A DNA stretch of 64,000 nucleotides from Palleronia sp. LCG004. Lineage in GTDB: Bacteria > Pseudomonadota > Alphaproteobacteria > Rhodobacterales > Rhodobacteraceae. Positions 56,096 to 64,000 of the stretch are shown here, piece by piece (the stretch's first letter is position 1; the number at the start of each line of letters is the position of its first letter). The DNA lies in contig NZ_CP136763.1 in assembly GCF_032931615.1 (NCBI RefSeq), positions 61,343 to 125,342 of the forward strand, written 5' to 3'. The notes under the pieces were generated by a model that saw nothing but the letters and a program-made list of their open reading frames with translations, ran no database searches and was not told where the DNA came from. The position numbers and the translations under genes were made by a program.

Positions 56096-57738
56096 TCCTT
56101 GGCCTCGTACCGTGTGAAACGCAACTTGCGCGGAGTGTCTGGACCGGAGGGGGCGAAATCGCGCTCGTAGCTATCGCGGCGTTCGGGGGAAGGCTCGGCT
56201 CCGCCTTCGGCGCGTCCGTATCGCAGGGCACCCTTCCGCCCCCCCGCCGAGACCGGCGATGAGCCCACGGCGCGTGCCAGCACCCCAGAGGCGAGTCCCG
56301 GCACGGGCATGTCGGATGCCTCGCGCGTCTCTTGCGGCAGATCGCTGGAAACCTTGGCGCTCTCGATCTCCCAACGGCCCCAGAGCGCCCCGGTCATGAG
56401 CCATGTCAGCGGCGTGATCCCTGCATTCGGGATGAGATCGATGAGATTGGCTGCGAGGATCAGCGCGACGGCACAGGTCGCGGGCTCGAACCCCCCTCCC
56501 GTCTTGCGGCGGCGAAAGGCCAGAAGCATGATCGGCAGCGTCAGAAGGCCGAATTCCGAGAGATAGCGGACCCATCCCCCCTGGCCCACAATGATGATCC
56601 AATATCCGTCGGTGATCGTGATGTCCCGCCCGCGCTCATCGTAGACACGGTTGCGTGCATAACCGCCCCAGCCGAAAAGTGGCCTTTCCGCCGTTTTGTC
56701 GAGAAGCTGGTCCTCGTTGACGACGCGCGTGTTGAAGGTGGATGCGCGATCGGGAGCCCTCGTCTCGAGCGCCGTGATGAGCCGATCGACTGGTACGACG
56801 TCTATCCCGCGCAGCATCGGATAGGCCAGAATGGTTCCTGCAATCGCAGCAGCAACAATGATCTGGATCCTGCGTCCGCTCAGCAGGATAAGTGGGACAA
56901 GGACCGCGGTGATCAGAATCACGCCCAGCGACTTGGACAGGACGAGCGTCATCGCGAGCCAGCCGAACGCAACAATACCGAAGGCCCGCCGTTCCCGTCC
57001 CTCGGTCTTGATGAGGGCCGCGGCCGCCAGTGTCGTCATGCAGAAGAAGAGACTGACGAGCAATCCGTGCGACAGGAACACGATTGGGCGATAGCCGTTT
57101 CCGCGCAGGTGCTGGACCCAGCTATGCGGGAAGTAGCCATAGACCATACGGCTGAGCTGCGGTGACATGCGGACCTCGTAGAGGGCCAGCAGCGAATAGC
57201 AGAGACCGGCCAGCACCAGCAACAGAAGCAGGGTCCGATGTGCTTCCGGAGAGGCAAGGAACTTGCGCGCCAAGAGTAATGGCAGAACCATCATGCCCAC
57301 GCCTAGAATCAGCGAGAACGCGTCGTAAAGCTTCATGCCCGGCAGCCAGCGGGCACCGGTGAACTGCGCATCGCCATTGGTCAAGACAGTTAGGAACGCG
57401 CCGATCAGAAGCGCGAGGAGGAGGATCCGCAGAAGAGGGCTCGTCGGAAGCCATCCCGGCTGGATTCCTGCCATGTCAGGCGACATGGCAGCACGATGCG
57501 CTCCGGGAGCGAGACCCGAAATCCTGTTCCAGGCGAAAAGCGCGCAGAAGATCGCGCTGACCGCGGCTATGGAATCCTTGTTGAGGGCGGGCAGCATCGG
57601 AAAATCGACACTGAAGCCAGATGGCAGCAGTAGATAACCCGCGGTGATCGAGACGATGATCGCCACCGGTATCCGGTATTTTGCGAAGACGATGGCAGTG
57701 ACGGCGGGCCATGCCAAGAGGGCGAGAAGCGGTACCAT
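56092..57738 (-). CDS. O-antigen polymerase/ligase-like (Wzy/WaaL) membrane protein
   Basis: 548 aa with about 11-12 membrane helices and a periplasmic loop (FPHSWVQHLRGNGYRPIVFLSHG; then ERPLFGWGGYARNRVYDE) reminiscent of the O-antigen ligase family (PF04932), which has a conserved Arg/His in this loop. A hydrophilic C-terminal tail of 80 residues is unusual. It may polymerise or ligate the repeat units. Translation is coupled with the GT2 gene downstream. No ribosome site is obvious at ATG 57738. Confidence 0.8.
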   Translation of the reverse strand: MVPLLALLAWPAVTAIVFAKYRIPVAIIVSITAGYLLLPSGFSVDFPMLPALNKDSIAAVSAIFCALFAWNRISGLAPGAHRAAMSPDMAGIQPGWLPTSPLLRILLLALLIGAFLTVLTNGDAQFTGARWLPGMKLYDAFSLILGVGMMVLPLLLARKFLASPEAHRTLLLLLVLAGLCYSLLALYEVRMSPQLSRMVYGYFPHSWVQHLRGNGYRPIVFLSHGLLVSLFFCMTTLAAAALIKTEGRERRAFGIVAFGWLAMTLVLSKSLGVILITAVLVPLILLSGRRIQIIVAAAIAGTILAYPMLRGIDVVPVDRLITALETRAPDRASTFNTRVVNEDQLLDKTAERPLFGWGGYARNRVYDERGRDITITDGYWIIIVGQGGWVRYLSEFGLLTLPIMLLAFRRRKTGGGFEPATCAVALILAANLIDLIPNAGITPLTWLMTGALWGRWEIESAKVSSDLPQETREASDMPVPGLASGVLARAVGSSPVSAGGRKGALRYGRAEGGAEPSPERRDSYERDFAPSGPDTPRKLRFTRYEAKE

Positions 57739-58014
57739 CTATGAAACGCAGCCTTCCTTGGGATGCGAACGCAGTCTCAACCTTGGATTGATGAAGGCCA
57801 TACTAATTTCCGACAGATCGCGGGTTTGATCTTTCTTCTACTCCGAACCCTAGCCGGTACCCCAATCAAAATCCGGCAATCCCGCGCCACGATCTTCTGT
57901 CCCGATGCCTGGAGTCGTCCAGATGATGAAAAGCCATTCTGTCCTTCGAAGCCGCCTACATGGCATAACGACGTTGATTTCGGAAGGGGGCTTCGGCCGT
58001 ACCGGGGTGACGTC
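57739..58014. other. Divergent intergenic region, AT-richer than average
   Basis: No gene seen. The frame of the repeat protein is open upstream to an ATG at 57763, which would add 84 residues including a hydrophobic stretch (IAGLIFLLLRTLAG), but codon use there is not convincing. Promoters for both flanking genes are expected here. Confidence 0.4.
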
Positions 58015-60294
58015 ATGACTGCGCTGGCAATCGGTATCGTCCTGAGCGTGGGCGGCAACGATGTGGATCCGCATTCGATCAGGAAAGGAAGACCGTCCAA
58101 GTCGGACCCGGACCTCTCCGTTCCGCCGCCAGCACCGGAGCCCATACCCACACCGGCACCCGAGCCCGAACCCGTGCTGCCAGTGGCCGAGACCGGCGAG
58201 GGGCGCATCGTCTTCGCGGATCTCGACGGGACCTTCGCGATCGAGATCGTCGCCCCTGCAGACCGCGCGGGCCTCTACGAAACCAGCCTCGACGGCACGG
58301 CCCTGGCGACACAGACGCTTGCGGACGGACCGCTCTGGATCGCCGCGCCGCAGATCGTGCTCTCCCACGATGCGGACGGCTCCGGACGGGCATCGCCCGG
58401 AGACACGATCGATATTGTCCTGGGCATCGTCGTCCACGATGCCGATGGTCCCGCCTTCGAAACCCGCCTCGAGCTCCTCGCAGGCGAAACCGTGATCGCA
58501 TCCCCGATAGCGCCGGGATCCTTCCTCCTGCCACAGGCGGCCGCGACCGGTCCCCTCGCCCTGAGACAGACCCTCATCCAGGAGGGACGAGATCCCGTCA
58601 GCCAAATGTCGCAGGCGATCGAGGTCGACATCCCTGCCGAGATCACGCCGCCCGCACCGGACCTCTCAGTTCCGCCGCCAGCACCGGAGCCCGAGCCCAT
58701 ACCCACACCGGCACCCGAGCCCGAACCCGTGCTGCCGGTGGCCGAGACCGGCGAGGGGCGCATCGTCTTCGCGGATCTCGACGGGACCTTCGCGATCGAG
58801 ATCGTCGCCCCTGCAGACCGCGCGGGCCTCTACGAAACCAGCCTCGACGGCACGGCCCTGGCGACACAGACGCTTGCGGACGGACCGCTCTGGATCGCCG
58901 CGCCGCAGATCGTGCTCTCCCACGATGCGGACGGCTCCGGACGGGCATCGCCCGGAGACACGATCGATATTGTCCTGGGCATCGTCGTCCACGATGCCGA
59001 TGGTCCCGCCTTCGAAACCCGCCTCGAGCTCCTCGCAGGCGAAACCGTGATCGCATCCCCGATAGCGCCGGGATCCTTCCTCCTGCCACAGGCGGCCGCG
59101 ACCGGTCCCCTCGCCCTGAGACAGACCCTCATCCAGGAGGGACGAGATCCCGTCAGCCAAATGTCGCAGGCGATCGAGGTCGACATCCCTGCCGAGATCA
59201 CGCCGCCCGCACCGGACCTCTCAGTTCCGCCGCCAGCACCGGAGCCCGAGCCCATACCCACACCGGCACCCGAGCCCGAACCCGTGCTGCCGGTGGCCGA
59301 GACCGGCGAGGGGCGCATCGTCTTCGCGGATCTCGACGGGACCTTCGCGATCGAGATCGTCGCCCCTGCAGACCGCGCGGGCCTCTACGAAACCAGCCTC
59401 GACGGCACGGCCCTGGCGACACAGACGCTTGCGGACGGACCGCTCTGGATCGCCGCGCCGCAGATCGTGCTCTCCCACGATGCGGACGGCTCCGGACGGG
59501 CATCGCCCGGAGACACGATCGATATTGTCCTGGGCATCGTCGTCCACGATGCCGATGGTCCCGCCTTCGAAACCCGCCTCGAGCTCCTCGCAGGCGAAAC
59601 CGTGATCGCATCCCCGATAGCGCCGGGATCCTTCCTCCTGCCACAGGCGGCCGCGACCGGTCCCCTCGCCCTGAGACAGACCCTCATCCAGGAGGGACGA
59701 GATCCCGTCAGCCAAATGTCGCAGGCGATCGAGGTCGACATCCCTGCCGAGATCACGCCGCCCGCACCGGACCTCTCAGTTCCGCCGCCAGCACCGGAGC
59801 CCGAGCCCATACCCACACCGGCACCCGAGCCCGAACCCGTGCTGCCGGTGGCCGAGACCGGCGAGGGGCGCATCGTCTTCGCGGATCTCGACGGGACCTT
59901 CGCGATCGAGATCGTCGCCCCTGCAGACCGCGCGGGCCTCTACGAAACCAGCCTCGACGGCACGGCCCTGGCGACACAGACGCTTGCGGACGGACCGCTC
60001 TGGATCGCCGCGCCGCAGATCGTGCTCTCCCACGATGCGGACGGCTCCGGACGGGCATCGCCCGGAGACACGATCGATATTGTCCTGGGCATCGTCGTCC
60101 ACGATGCCGATGGTCCCGCCTTCGAAACCCGCCTCGAGCTCCTCGCAGGCGAAACCGTGATCGCATCCCCGATAGCGCCGGGATCCTTCCTCCTGCCACA
60201 GGCGGCCGCGACCGGTCCCCTCGCCCTGAGACAGACCCTCATCCAGGAGGGACGGGATCCCGTCAGTCAAATGTCGCAGGCGATTGCGGCATAA
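58015..60294 (+). CDS. Repetitive surface-type protein with four near-identical 185-residue units
   Basis: 759 aa from ATG 58015. A short N-terminal segment (MTALAIGIVLSVGG) leads to four copies of one unit. Each unit has a Pro/Glu-rich linker (PPPAPEPEPIPTPAPEPEP), then a beta-rich domain (GRIVFADLDGTFAIEIVAPAD, WIAAPQIVLSHDADGSGRASPGD, RLELLAGETVIASPIAPGSF). DADGSGRASPGDTI resembles Ca2+-binding loops of DUF11/dockerin-like domains. Nucleotide identity between copies is close to complete. The gene is 169 bp upstream of the beta-helix gene in the same direction. No clear Sec signal was found. Likely a cell-surface or matrix protein; function unknown. Confidence 0.75.
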   Translation: MTALAIGIVLSVGGNDVDPHSIRKGRPSKSDPDLSVPPPAPEPIPTPAPEPEPVLPVAETGEGRIVFADLDGTFAIEIVAPADRAGLYETSLDGTALATQTLADGPLWIAAPQIVLSHDADGSGRASPGDTIDIVLGIVVHDADGPAFETRLELLAGETVIASPIAPGSFLLPQAAATGPLALRQTLIQEGRDPVSQMSQAIEVDIPAEITPPAPDLSVPPPAPEPEPIPTPAPEPEPVLPVAETGEGRIVFADLDGTFAIEIVAPADRAGLYETSLDGTALATQTLADGPLWIAAPQIVLSHDADGSGRASPGDTIDIVLGIVVHDADGPAFETRLELLAGETVIASPIAPGSFLLPQAAATGPLALRQTLIQEGRDPVSQMSQAIEVDIPAEITPPAPDLSVPPPAPEPEPIPTPAPEPEPVLPVAETGEGRIVFADLDGTFAIEIVAPADRAGLYETSLDGTALATQTLADGPLWIAAPQIVLSHDADGSGRASPGDTIDIVLGIVVHDADGPAFETRLELLAGETVIASPIAPGSFLLPQAAATGPLALRQTLIQEGRDPVSQMSQAIEVDIPAEITPPAPDLSVPPPAPEPEPIPTPAPEPEPVLPVAETGEGRIVFADLDGTFAIEIVAPADRAGLYETSLDGTALATQTLADGPLWIAAPQIVLSHDADGSGRASPGDTIDIVLGIVVHDADGPAFETRLELLAGETVIASPIAPGSFLLPQAAATGPLALRQTLIQEGRDPVSQMSQAIAA
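58112..60294 (+). repeat. Tandem 555-bp repeat, four copies
   Basis: Units begin at 58112, 58661, 59216 and 59771. The period is exactly 555 bp between copies 2-3 and 3-4; copy 1 is 549 bp because it lacks six bases (one Pro-Glu pair) in the linker. The fourth copy ends early at the stop codon. I saw only isolated differences (for example one base in the linker of copy 1 and three or so near the end of copy 4), implying very recent amplification or active gene conversion. Confidence 0.95.
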
Positions 60295-60301
60295 TTCGAA
60301 C

Positions 60302-60332
60302 AGGTCGCGATCGCACCACGCGATCGTGACCT
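60302..60332 (+). terminator. Hairpin after repeat-protein gene
   Basis: AGGTCGCGATCG (60302-60313) pairs with CGATCGTGACCT (60321-60332) with one mismatch, 8 bases after the stop codon. No T-run follows. Confidence 0.4.
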
Positions 60333-60463
60333 TCCCGAACGAATGTTGCGGGACGGGGATCTGCGGTCCCCTTTACGACCGGCACGATGCCGGACAGCAT
60401 CCGACCCAACCCGGCTGCCCTGAAAACGGATGAGCGGCAGCTTCCAGAATCGAGGATATATCC

Positions 60464-62827
60464 ATGGCACGCATCGGATTTCACGGATTCAAGGCAGGCA
60501 CCGCCGTCGAGCTAGTGCTCCACAAGTTCGGTCGGATGATTCCCGCCTCGACCGAAAGCTGGAGCGCACCTGACATCGCAGATCCCGAAGCGGAGGATCC
60601 AAGCGCCGACAGCTGGGACGTCCTGCCGGCGACCGCTACGGTCGAGGTGACGACGTGGCGCAGCGACATGCAAGTCGGCCCCGAAGGATTCTACTTCAAG
60701 GTTACGGGCTATGACGGCTTTGACACGCCCGGACCGGCGGCGGGAGAGACTTATGACCGCCGCTATCATGAACTCGTATATATCTGGGATTTCGACGATC
60801 CAGGCGCGCGTTGGACGCATCCGGTCAACGTGATGGAACATCAACGCGACGCGAATGTGGGTTATGGTCCCCAGGTGGGTCACACCTACACGAAGCCCGG
60901 AACCTACAGCCCCTCCGTCATCGTCTACGAACCCTCCACCGGCAAGCTCGCGAAACACGAGCTTGGTCCCTTCACCGTGCAGGATCCTGATGTGGTATTT
61001 GCGGGAGCAGGTACGATCTACGCCCATCCGACCGGAGACTTTTCGGCGGCGCCGAGCGGTGCAAAAACGTTCACGAGCATCTATGACGCGCTCAACGCTA
61101 CGCGAAGTGGGGTGCCGACGCGTGTCATGCTGGCAGCCGGCCAAGAATTCGTAATGCCCGGAGAATATCGCTTTGAAAACGGTGTGAGGCAATATCTTCG
61201 AAACGTCTATGTCTGCTCGGCTCCGGGCGGGCGGGCCAAGGTTACGACCGAAAAACAAAGCGGTGAGCTTTTCTACATGATCGACAAGTCGCCGCGGCTA
61301 GATCCAAGTCATGGGCTCGACATGACATTCGTTGGCATCGACGTGATCGGTAGCTGGGACGCATCAAGGGAAACAGGTGGCAGGGCGCGCGCCTTCACGT
61401 TCTCACGCGGCGGTAATCCATTGAACAAGGCGCAATATTTGCATCTCCACGATGTGATCGTTTCGGGATTCGATGCGGGGATCCTGTATCTCGGAAATTC
61501 ACACCAAGAGATCGAAGATCACGAATTCACCTCGATCCTGTCCAACACCACGATCACGAACTGGGGCGATTACGGCATTTTCAGTTCTTCGATCAGAATG
61601 GCACTTCTGGGTGTCCGCATGACCCAGCATGATGACGCCATGTCGGGTGGCTGGAAGAACGGCGCGCACAACCAGCACGGCTGTATGAGAATGAACGGCG
61701 TGGACCATGCCGTTATGGATGGGTGCGATTTCTTTACCTATAACGGATGGTGGCAGAACATTGAGCCCTATCATACCCAGCAACCGGTCTTGCGCTGGAA
61801 CTTCATGGGGCATGATGATACGCATGAGATGGAGCTCAACATGCAGCGCTGCTCCTGCGAGGGCGGCGAAACCATTCTCGCATTTCAGCACATGAACACC
61901 GGCAAATCGGTGCGCAACCAGAACGCGGTTATCGAGGGGTCCATTCTGGTCGGGTCGCATATGACGAGCGTTCCGATCAAGATCGCCTTCGGTGGCGTGA
62001 GTGTTCGGAATAACGTCTTCGTGTTCCCCGACAGCCCGAGAGCCAATTTCCACCTTTTTGAGCCGAAATCGGCAGGAGCTTTCATTAATTCCGGTCTCGT
62101 AACCGGCGACGAGATCGATCCTATTCTTTGGGAACACAATACGCTCGTGAACCTCATGTCGGCCAAGAACCTCAGTGCGAACAACTGGTCGCCGGAAGGC
62201 GTCACTTTCCTTCGGGAGGACGAGGTTAACAAGCCGCTTGCAGAGGGCACGATCACCGAAAACAACAACATCGTCCATCAGCCGAACCTTGCAACTCCCC
62301 AAATCCTCTACGCGCCGCTCGACACGACTTCAGTCTGGGAAGCAAGAACCGCCGGTTACAGGGATGGGGGTGGTGGCGGCATTACGCTTGCAGCCGACGT
62401 GCCGACCGGCGGATCCGTCGAAATTCCACATAAGGAAGCGGCGGATGTCGGACAATCACCATCTGCCTATGCCAATGGGCAGCATTTCGTGAAGGTTCAA
62501 GCCAGTCTTCCCGATCGGATCGTATCGCGAACGGGTCAAGTGGACATCAAGTTCACCGCATCCTCTGCCGTGATCACCAACAAGACCGGTGTGACCTGGC
62601 CGGCCAAAACGCTGATCGAGTACAAGTGGGATCGCAGCCGGGGCGACAATCCCGTCCAGAGGGAAACGCGGCTGGGCACGCCGAAGGGTAGCGTCGCGAC
62701 CTTCGCACCTCTTGAAGGTTCCAAGGCACTTGGGGCAGGCTCCGAAGACACACGCGTGGTACTGGACTTCTATGGCAAGCGCCGCCCGGCATATCCTTCA
62801 TTGGGAGCACTGGAGTGCCCTCGGTAA
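60464..62827 (+). CDS. PKD-like plus right-handed beta-helix protein
   Basis: 787 aa. Residues about 60-190 look like a PKD-type domain (YIWDFDDPGARWTHP, HTYTKPGTYSPSVIVYEP). Residues about 190-620 are a parallel beta-helix rich in short Asn/Gly turns (DVIVSGFDAGILYLGN, NTTITNWGDYGIFSSSI, NAVIEGSILVGSHM, VRNNVFVFP), the fold of pectate lyases and tail spikes. No classical catalytic motif could be assigned. There is no Sec signal at the start (MARIGFHGFKAGTAVELVLH). ATG 60464 has GAGG 9 nt upstream. Codons are less GC-biased than in the core genes. Suggested roles are glycan lyase or binding, or an adhesin; none is proven. Confidence 0.8.
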   Translation: MARIGFHGFKAGTAVELVLHKFGRMIPASTESWSAPDIADPEAEDPSADSWDVLPATATVEVTTWRSDMQVGPEGFYFKVTGYDGFDTPGPAAGETYDRRYHELVYIWDFDDPGARWTHPVNVMEHQRDANVGYGPQVGHTYTKPGTYSPSVIVYEPSTGKLAKHELGPFTVQDPDVVFAGAGTIYAHPTGDFSAAPSGAKTFTSIYDALNATRSGVPTRVMLAAGQEFVMPGEYRFENGVRQYLRNVYVCSAPGGRAKVTTEKQSGELFYMIDKSPRLDPSHGLDMTFVGIDVIGSWDASRETGGRARAFTFSRGGNPLNKAQYLHLHDVIVSGFDAGILYLGNSHQEIEDHEFTSILSNTTITNWGDYGIFSSSIRMALLGVRMTQHDDAMSGGWKNGAHNQHGCMRMNGVDHAVMDGCDFFTYNGWWQNIEPYHTQQPVLRWNFMGHDDTHEMELNMQRCSCEGGETILAFQHMNTGKSVRNQNAVIEGSILVGSHMTSVPIKIAFGGVSVRNNVFVFPDSPRANFHLFEPKSAGAFINSGLVTGDEIDPILWEHNTLVNLMSAKNLSANNWSPEGVTFLREDEVNKPLAEGTITENNNIVHQPNLATPQILYAPLDTTSVWEARTAGYRDGGGGGITLAADVPTGGSVEIPHKEAADVGQSPSAYANGQHFVKVQASLPDRIVSRTGQVDIKFTASSAVITNKTGVTWPAKTLIEYKWDRSRGDNPVQRETRLGTPKGSVATFAPLEGSKALGAGSEDTRVVLDFYGKRRPAYPSLGALECPR

Positions 62828-62844
62828 CCTGAGCCCAGCGGTTC

Positions 62845-62880
62845 AAGCAGCCACGGTCACAGAGTGTCTCGTGGCTGCTT
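62845..62880 (+). terminator. Terminator-like hairpin after beta-helix gene
   Basis: AAGCAGCCACG (62845-62855) and CGTGGCTGCTT (62870-62880) form a perfect 11-bp stem with a 14-base loop, 17 bases after the stop codon. Confidence 0.6.
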
Positions 62881-62948
62881 CACAGAAAATGCCTATCTTG
62901 CGCCTCCGTGAGGTTCGATGCCTCCATACGTTGCTACAGTTCTTATTG

Positions 62949-62966
62949 TCGTTGTTGCAGAACTCT
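62949..62966. repeat. Left inverted repeat of IS element, imperfect
   Basis: GTCGTTGTTGCAGAACTC matches the complement of the right end (GGCATTGTTGCAGAACTC) at 16 of 18 positions; the two mismatches are at the outer end. Confidence 0.75.
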
Positions 62967-63013
62967 GTCTGCGGGCGATTCACAGCGTGAATCCAGTTGG
63001 TTAGACGGGCTGC

Positions 63014-63946
63014 ATGAGCAAGCCTTCCCCCGCCCGCTACCGCACGACGAACTGGTCCAGCTACAACGCTGCCTTGCGCAAGCGCGGCTCAATGCTGATC
63101 TGGATAGACCGGGAGATGGCTTGGCTGGCGCCGCATAAAGGTCGGCTCGGACGTCCACCCGTCTTCTCAGATGCCGCTATCCAGTTTTGTCTGTCGGTCA
63201 AAGTTCTCTTCAAGCTGCCCTTGCGACAGACCGCCGGTATGGTGGCCAGCCTGCTCCGGTTGGCGGGGCTGAACTGGTCCGTCCCCGACTTCAGCACCCT
63301 GTGCCGCAGGCAAAAGACCTTGGCGGTCCAGATCCCGTATCGCTGCTCCGATGGCCCGCTCAACTTGCTCGTGGATAGCACGGGCATCAAGTTCCTCGGC
63401 GACGGTGAGTGGCAGGCGCGCAAGCATGGCGCCCAAGGCCGTCGTCAGTGGCGCAAGGTGCATCTCGCCATGGATACGGCCACTTCCGACATCCGGGCCG
63501 TCGAGTTCACTCCAAGCCGCGATGGCGACAGCCCGATCCTACCCGAGCTACTCGGCCAGATCCCCGAGGACGAGCAGATCGGCACGGTGACCGCCGACGG
63601 TGCCTACGACACACGTCGCTGCCATGCTGCTATCGCCGACCGGCAAGCCACACCGATCATCCCGATCCGGAGAAACGGGCGCGCCTGGAAGGAAGACGGC
63701 CCGGCAGCGAAGGCGCGGAACGAGACGCTGCGCGCCACGAAGCATTACGGCAGAGCATTCTGGAAGTACTGGACCGGATACCACGCACGCAGCCGCGTGG
63801 AGGCGAAAATGCGATGCCTCAAAGCATTCGGCGAACGCATAGCCGCAAGAGACCCTGACCGCCAAACCGCCGAGATCCACATTCGCGTCGCACTCATGAA
63901 CCGCTTCAATGCCCTCGGCACTGCCGAGATCGTTCGCGTCGCATAA
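63014..63946 (+). CDS. IS5-family transposase
   Basis: 310 aa DDE transposase, full length. The catalytic aspartates lie in LLVDSTGIKF and TVTADGAYDTRR and the glutamate in SRVEAKMRCLKAFGERI. The N-terminal part has the IS5-type KRGSMLIWIDREMAWL and LTVKVLFKLPLRQTAGM-like region. The gene is intact, with no frameshift, so the element could be active if both ends are recognised. Confidence 0.95.
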   Translation: MSKPSPARYRTTNWSSYNAALRKRGSMLIWIDREMAWLAPHKGRLGRPPVFSDAAIQFCLSVKVLFKLPLRQTAGMVASLLRLAGLNWSVPDFSTLCRRQKTLAVQIPYRCSDGPLNLLVDSTGIKFLGDGEWQARKHGAQGRRQWRKVHLAMDTATSDIRAVEFTPSRDGDSPILPELLGQIPEDEQIGTVTADGAYDTRRCHAAIADRQATPIIPIRRNGRAWKEDGPAAKARNETLRATKHYGRAFWKYWTGYHARSRVEAKMRCLKAFGERIAARDPDRQTAEIHIRVALMNRFNALGTAEIVRVA

Positions 63947-63982
63947 CCTCAGCGGGGGAAGGGGAAGTCATGCCTCAAGCGT

Positions 63983-64000
63983 GAGTTCTGCAACAATGCC
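63983..64000. repeat. Right inverted repeat of IS element
   Basis: GAGTTCTGCAACAATGCC, the inverted partner of 62949-62966, ends on the last base of the window. Confidence 0.8.

Larger units (their letters stand above)
62949..64000 (+). mobile_element. IS5-family (IS903-like) insertion sequence, about 1052 bp
   Basis: A single transposase gene is flanked by 18-bp terminal repeats. The end sequence GGCATTGTTGCA and the length are typical of the IS903 group. The right end falls exactly on the last base of the window, so the target-site duplication cannot be checked. The left end differs from the right at two outer bases, which may lower mobility. Confidence 0.85.

Noticed and set aside
57763..58014. 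N-terminal extension of the repeat protein to ATG 57763
   Set aside because: Codon use and residues (Trp/Cys/Arg scattered, no signal-peptide pattern at the start) look non-coding; ATG 58015 has a plausible ribosome site.
58112..60294. CRISPR-like or transposon repeat array
   Set aside because: The repeat unit is 555 bp, coding, in frame and without spacers or inverted ends; it is a protein-coding tandem duplication.

Overview
The window looks like a high-GC alphaproteobacterium of the Rhodobacteraceae (roseobacter/Rhodobacter group). The reasons are the strong GC bias at third codon positions, a VPLPA-CTERM-type sorting tail, a cobalamin-riboswitch btu operon, Group-2-like kps capsule export genes beside Kdo synthesis genes, and a CtrA-like site upstream of radC. 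Most of the window is a large accessory region for a surface polysaccharide.

Layout. 1-4163 (minus): two translationally coupled glycosyltransferase-type genes, the second a GT92-like/beta-propeller fusion. 4931-7757 (plus): manC-manB for GDP-mannose. 7762-9569 (minus): a haloacid dehalogenase and radC. 9725-10876: glf, which makes UDP-galactofuranose. 10886-12329 (minus): two sulfotransferase-like genes. 12424-17817: one 1797-residue multi-module glycosyltransferase. 17967-20462: a CPA1 antiporter with a C-terminal cyclic-nucleotide-binding domain. 20466-24981: a GT4 enzyme, a third sulfotransferase and another GT-A-like protein. 24991-28631: a DUF533 protein, a BLUF blue-light sensor, kdsA-kdsB and a GNAT acetyltransferase. 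28894-34312: a small secreted protein, then a cobalamin riboswitch and btuB-btuF-btuC-btuD. 34337-39083: two small unknown genes, a broken kpsF, and kpsT, kpsE and kpsM. 39013-43539: a GT2 enzyme and rfbCBDA for dTDP-L-rhamnose. 43639-49834: housekeeping or miscellaneous genes (Ca2+/Na+ antiporter, cytochrome b561, BKACE enzyme, HAF-repeat CTERM protein, secreted ClpP-fold-like protein, small membrane protein, rhomboid protease). 49974-57738: three GT4 enzymes, an acyltransferase, a GT2 enzyme and an O-antigen polymerase/ligase-like membrane protein. 58015-62827: a protein built from four near-identical 555-bp tandem repeats, then a PKD plus beta-helix protein. 62949-64000: an IS5-family (IS903-like) element whose right end coincides with the window end.

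How it fits together (inference): nucleotide-sugar supply (GDP-Man, dTDP-Rha, UDP-Galf, CMP-Kdo), many glycosyltransferases, three sulfotransferase-like enzymes, an acyltransferase, a polymerase/ligase and an ABC exporter together suggest a decorated, possibly sulfated, Kdo-linked capsule or exopolysaccharide.

The strongest observations are these: kpsF is a pseudogene with at least three independent lesions; an almost perfect tandem repeat protein sits beside a beta-helix protein and an IS; a giant glycosyltransferase combines four glycosyltransferase-like modules with a galectin-like domain; and a recurrent intergenic palindrome (TGTTTCGC..GCGAAACA) occurs at three loci. No tRNA, rRNA or CRISPR array was seen.
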